The notes under the pieces were generated by a model. It made no database searches. It saw only the letters and a program-made list of their open reading frames with translations, and had not been told where the DNA came from. Source: Rubrivivax gelatinosus IL144 (lineage in GTDB: Bacteria; Pseudomonadota; Gammaproteobacteria; Burkholderiales; Burkholderiaceae_C). Taken from it: 64,000 nt of DNA. Location of the stretch: contig NC_017075.1 in assembly GCF_000284255.1 (NCBI RefSeq), forward strand, positions 1,798,001 to 1,862,000, in the 5' to 3' direction. Both the position numbers and the translations under genes were made by a program. Shown here in pieces: positions 61,083-64,000 of the stretch (its first letter is position 1; every line of letters begins with the position of its first letter).

Positions 61083-64000
61083 ATGCAGGGACGAGCAACC
61101 AAGTACCAGCTTTGTCGAATGGTGCTCATTAACGCTGGGACGAACATGCATGTTCCCAGTGGGCGCATCACGGCGATCGACCCTCGAGGCGGGGCCGCAG
61201 TGCTTGGGGACAACGGGGTTGGCAAGACCACCACTTTGCGCATCCTCCCGCTCTTCTTCGGGCACCTTCCCAGTCAAATCGTTGCCGCTGGCCACGGCCA
61301 GGAGGCCATGGTTCGATTCGTCTTGCCGACCGACGCCAGCGCCATCGCCTTCGAGTACCAGCGTGGCTCGGACGCTGAGCATGACCTGCGCTTGGCTGTC
61401 ATCCGGCGGCGCGCCGATGACCCCGATGTGCCGTTCTACCGCCTGTACCGGTGCGGCTTCCGCAAGGAACTCTTCGTCGATGAAGGGCGGTTCCTGAGCG
61501 ATGACGAAACGCAGCTCAAGGCGACCGAGCTCAACATCCCGACCACCGGCAAGTTGACAACATCCGAGTACCGCTCGGTCATCTTGCGAACGCCGGCCGT
61601 CTCCAAGGAGCGAGAGAAGCTTCGCCGCTTCGCCATCGAGTGGTCATTCGGCCCCAAGCAGCTGGACAACCTGGACCGTGTCGTCGCGGCCATGGTGAAG
61701 AAGCACATCAACTTCGCCGACATTGTCCAGGTCGCGGTTAGCCTGGTTCAGCACGACCTGGGGCAGGGTGCCGAACGCGCCAAGCTGACGTTCAAGCAGG
61801 GGAAAGCGCCCATCGAGCGCTGGCTGCGTAACCGCGAGGCCTGCGCAGAGGCCTTCCGACTCGCGCCTGAGTTCGCCGAGCTGGATGACGACCTTCGCGA
61901 CCTCCGCGCTGCCGAAGCGCGTTACCGGGCATGCCGTGCTGACGTCGCCGCCCTGACGATGGCGCGCGTGCAAGAGGCCGACGGGCTGAAGAAGACGCTG
62001 GAGCACTTGGCGGCAAATCGGGCGGTAGCGCTTGAAGCCGAAGGGGTGAAGAGAACTGAGCTGGCGCGCGCCGCGTCAGCCGCCGCGAGTGAGTCGGCCA
62101 CTGCGAAGGCTGAGTTCGATGAGGCACACCTCCAGGCGCGACGCTTCGAGACGGGTAGGGCGGCCGATTGGGAGAAGCTCGTAGAGGAACTCCCGAGCCT
62201 GAAGGCTCGCGTCCAGACGCTCGAGTCCCAAGTTGGCGCGGCAGAGGCTGTGCAATCCGAGGCGACCGCCAAGTACGCAAGGCTGCAGGAAGAGGCCAAG
62301 ACCCGAACCAGCGAGCAGTGCCTTGCTCTGGAGCGCACCAAGGGTCCCCACCGCGAGCGATTGGCGGAAGCGCTCCGTCAGATTGCCGCCGCAGAGACGG
62401 GTGCTCTGACGCTATGCGACGAGGTGGCTGTCGCCCGACGGCAAGAGCTGGACGACCAGATGGAGCCCCTGCAGGGGCAGCGCGGCACCTGGGAGACGCG
62501 TCAGTCCAACCCCGCGGCCTCTGACGAAGCGCTTCGGGAGGTGCAGGAGGCTGAGACCCGGCTTGAGCGGCATCTGGGAGATGTCAATCAGGTCCAGCAG
62601 GTGGCTGGCACAGCCCAGACCGAGCTTCAGGCAGCAAGTCACGCGTTCGAGCGCCAAGAGGCAGAGCTGCGCAAAGCGCGCTCTGACTTGGCTTCGGCCA
62701 AAGCCCAGCATGCCGAAGCACTGGCGAGGCTCAACCCTCCAGAAGGGACGTTCCTGGCAGCCCTTCGGGCGCATCCAAGTGACGACTGGAAGCGCAATCT
62801 CGCGAAGGTTGTCAACCCGGAGCTTCTCAGCCGAGATGACCTGGACGTCGCCGCGGTCGAAGATGCGGCGAACACTCTCTACGGCTGGAGGCTCAACACG
62901 GGCGTTATCGGTGCGCCGGACTGGGCTGATGATGCGCTGGCGCGCCAGTCAGTCGAGACCGCCAGGGCAAGGGTGACCACGGCAGAAGCCAGGGTGGCGG
63001 AGCAAGAGGCTGAGCTTGCCAAGCGTGGCCGCAACCGTGACGACGCGACACTCAAGGTGCAGACGTCGCAGGCCCGGCTGGCCGTGCTTAAGAACCAGAC
63101 GGAAGAGCGCCGAAGTCAGCGCGACGCTGCCCGTCAGCGAGTCGATACGGAGAAGCGGAACGCCCGCGAGAGGGCTGCGGCCGAGCTGGCGAAGGTGCGG
63201 ACCGCCATTGACGAGTTCAAGAAGCAACTCAAGACGCTCGGCGTCGAACACGCCACCTCTCGCGCTGCCGTCAGGGCAGCACATGACAAACAGCGCGTCG
63301 ACGCCCAGCGGCTGTGCGACGAGGCCGTGGCCGCCATCGACGCCCAAGCGGCTCGACTCCAGCAAGAGCTTGAGGCGACGCTTCGCAGCCTCGCGGAGCA
63401 GCTGAACGAGCACCTCAACAGAGCGGGTGTTGATGTTCAGCGCCTCGACGGGCTGCGAACCGAGGTGAAGGGGCTGCGCAAGGGCATCCGCGAGCGGGAA
63501 GACAACCAGGCACTGGTGGAAGCCTGGAGGGTTTGGCTCAAAGCGGGCGGCGCAACGCGCGTTGAGACCCTTAAGGCGGCAGCAGCCAGGTCAGCTGAAG
63601 CTTCCCGGGTAGCGGCCGCAAAGGTCACCGAGTTCGAGCAAGCAGCCGAGAAGTTGGGCCGTGAGTACAACGCTACCGTGGCCTTGCATGAGCGTCGGCT
63701 GGGCGACGTCGCTGACGAAATCAAGGTCCTGCAGGAGATGGATGAGTCGTTCGGCGACTACCTGGCAAGCGGAACTTCCGTCATCGACCCGAACACCTCG
63801 GCTCGCGACCTGCGGTCTAAGGTGCGCACCGTCCGTACGGAAATTGACAAGCTCGAAGAGGCCATCAATCGACGGACCTCGACTCTGCGGCAGACCTTGA
63901 CCGCCAAGAACAGCCTGGTCAAGGAGTTGGTCGACACCAGCCTGGAACAGGCCAGCGGGGACGGCATCATCAGTCGCGCGACGGCGCTCTCCATTTGCTA
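61083..64000 (+). CDS. Giant SMC-like coiled-coil ATPase (3' end outside window)
   Basis: At least 972 codons are open from the ATG at 61083 to the window edge, with AAAGGGTGG before the start. The N-terminus is an SMC/RecN-type ATP-binding head: a strand (CRMVLINAGT), Walker A GDNGVGKTT at 42-50, and about 200 residues of globular head. Long heptad-rich helical stretches rich in Ala, Glu and Arg follow (about 260-860), interrupted by a small globular segment around 560-620. The signature and Walker B motifs must lie past the window. I do not recognise the family; it is not an obvious JetC, MukB or LmuB. The divergent BrxR/CapW-like regulator suggests a defence role. Confidence 0.85.
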   Translation, partial: MQGRATKYQLCRMVLINAGTNMHVPSGRITAIDPRGGAAVLGDNGVGKTTTLRILPLFFGHLPSQIVAAGHGQEAMVRFVLPTDASAIAFEYQRGSDAEHDLRLAVIRRRADDPDVPFYRLYRCGFRKELFVDEGRFLSDDETQLKATELNIPTTGKLTTSEYRSVILRTPAVSKEREKLRRFAIEWSFGPKQLDNLDRVVAAMVKKHINFADIVQVAVSLVQHDLGQGAERAKLTFKQGKAPIERWLRNREACAEAFRLAPEFAELDDDLRDLRAAEARYRACRADVAALTMARVQEADGLKKTLEHLAANRAVALEAEGVKRTELARAASAAASESATAKAEFDEAHLQARRFETGRAADWEKLVEELPSLKARVQTLESQVGAAEAVQSEATAKYARLQEEAKTRTSEQCLALERTKGPHRERLAEALRQIAAAETGALTLCDEVAVARRQELDDQMEPLQGQRGTWETRQSNPAASDEALREVQEAETRLERHLGDVNQVQQVAGTAQTELQAASHAFERQEAELRKARSDLASAKAQHAEALARLNPPEGTFLAALRAHPSDDWKRNLAKVVNPELLSRDDLDVAAVEDAANTLYGWRLNTGVIGAPDWADDALARQSVETARARVTTAEARVAEQEAELAKRGRNRDDATLKVQTSQARLAVLKNQTEERRSQRDAARQRVDTEKRNARERAAAELAKVRTAIDEFKKQLKTLGVEHATSRAAVRAAHDKQRVDAQRLCDEAVAAIDAQAARLQQELEATLRSLAEQLNEHLNRAGVDVQRLDGLRTEVKGLRKGIREREDNQALVEAWRVWLKAGGATRVETLKAAAARSAEASRVAAAKVTEFEQAAEKLGREYNATVALHERRLGDVADEIKVLQEMDESFGDYLASGTSVIDPNTSARDLRSKVRTVRTEIDKLEEAINRRTSTLRQTLTAKNSLVKELVDTSLEQASGDGIISRATALSIC

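Noticed and set aside
1..64000. tRNA, rRNA and known riboswitches
   Set aside because: No tRNA cloverleaf, rRNA stretch or recognisable riboswitch consensus was seen on either strand by eye; a covariance-model scan would be decisive.

Overview
The window reads as a chromosome segment of a high-GC betaproteobacterium. The codon use, the chemoreceptor tail pentapeptide, the PtaMaoC fusion and the large c-di-GMP gene load fit Burkholderiales of the Rubrivivax/Leptothrix type. That placement is inference from gene content; no rRNA or tRNA gene is present to confirm it.

Positions 1-9300 hold signalling genes: a HisKA_2 sensor kinase with an ANTAR (RNA-binding) response regulator, a PAS histidine kinase, and an overlapping cassette of Hpt protein, REC-GGDEF-EAL protein and GGEEF diguanylate cyclase. 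Positions 9300-11700 carry a DsrE-like protein, a LysE-type exporter and a Na+/H+ antiporter-like protein. Positions 11700-24300 form a pyruvate locus: a CstA-family transporter, pflB, pflA, a MaoC-Pta fusion, ackA and a formate channel on the plus strand, closed by a BtsS/BtsR-like two-component system on the minus strand. Three 21-bp-phased repeats upstream of the CstA gene look like BtsR sites, so the sensor, transporter and fermentation enzymes probably form one pyruvate-responsive unit.

Positions 24300-34200 hold a PAS-GGDEF-EAL protein and four consecutive chemoreceptor genes of two types in A-B-B-A order. A wrecked copper-chaperone (PCuAC) pseudogene, ilvD, a DJ-1/PfpI protein and a Sel1-like protein follow. 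A minus-strand ribose operon (rbsBACRKD order) lies at 38554-44662, with a LacI-type operator just upstream.

From 44881 rightwards the sequence is accessory. An IS481-family element with 49-bp inverted repeats and a 6-bp target duplication sits beside the rbs promoter. Next come an aryl-sulfate sulfotransferase lipoprotein of different base composition, and an IS21-family element inserted in the relic of an IS1595-type transposase; removing the IS21 copy and one target duplication restores the relic's reading frame. A two-gene zinc-ribbon/HAD-phosphatase cassette follows. Then comes a Tn7-like transposition module: a TnsA-TnsB fusion, TnsC and TniQ. To its right lie a HAD protein, an AbrB-type protein, and a BrxR/CapW-like WYL repressor divergent from a very large SMC-like coiled-coil ATPase that runs off the window. 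A clear inverted-repeat operator lies between the last two. This last unit is the best candidate for an undescribed defence system carried as Tn7-like cargo. No CRISPR array, cas gene, tRNA or rRNA was seen, and transposon ends could not be placed.
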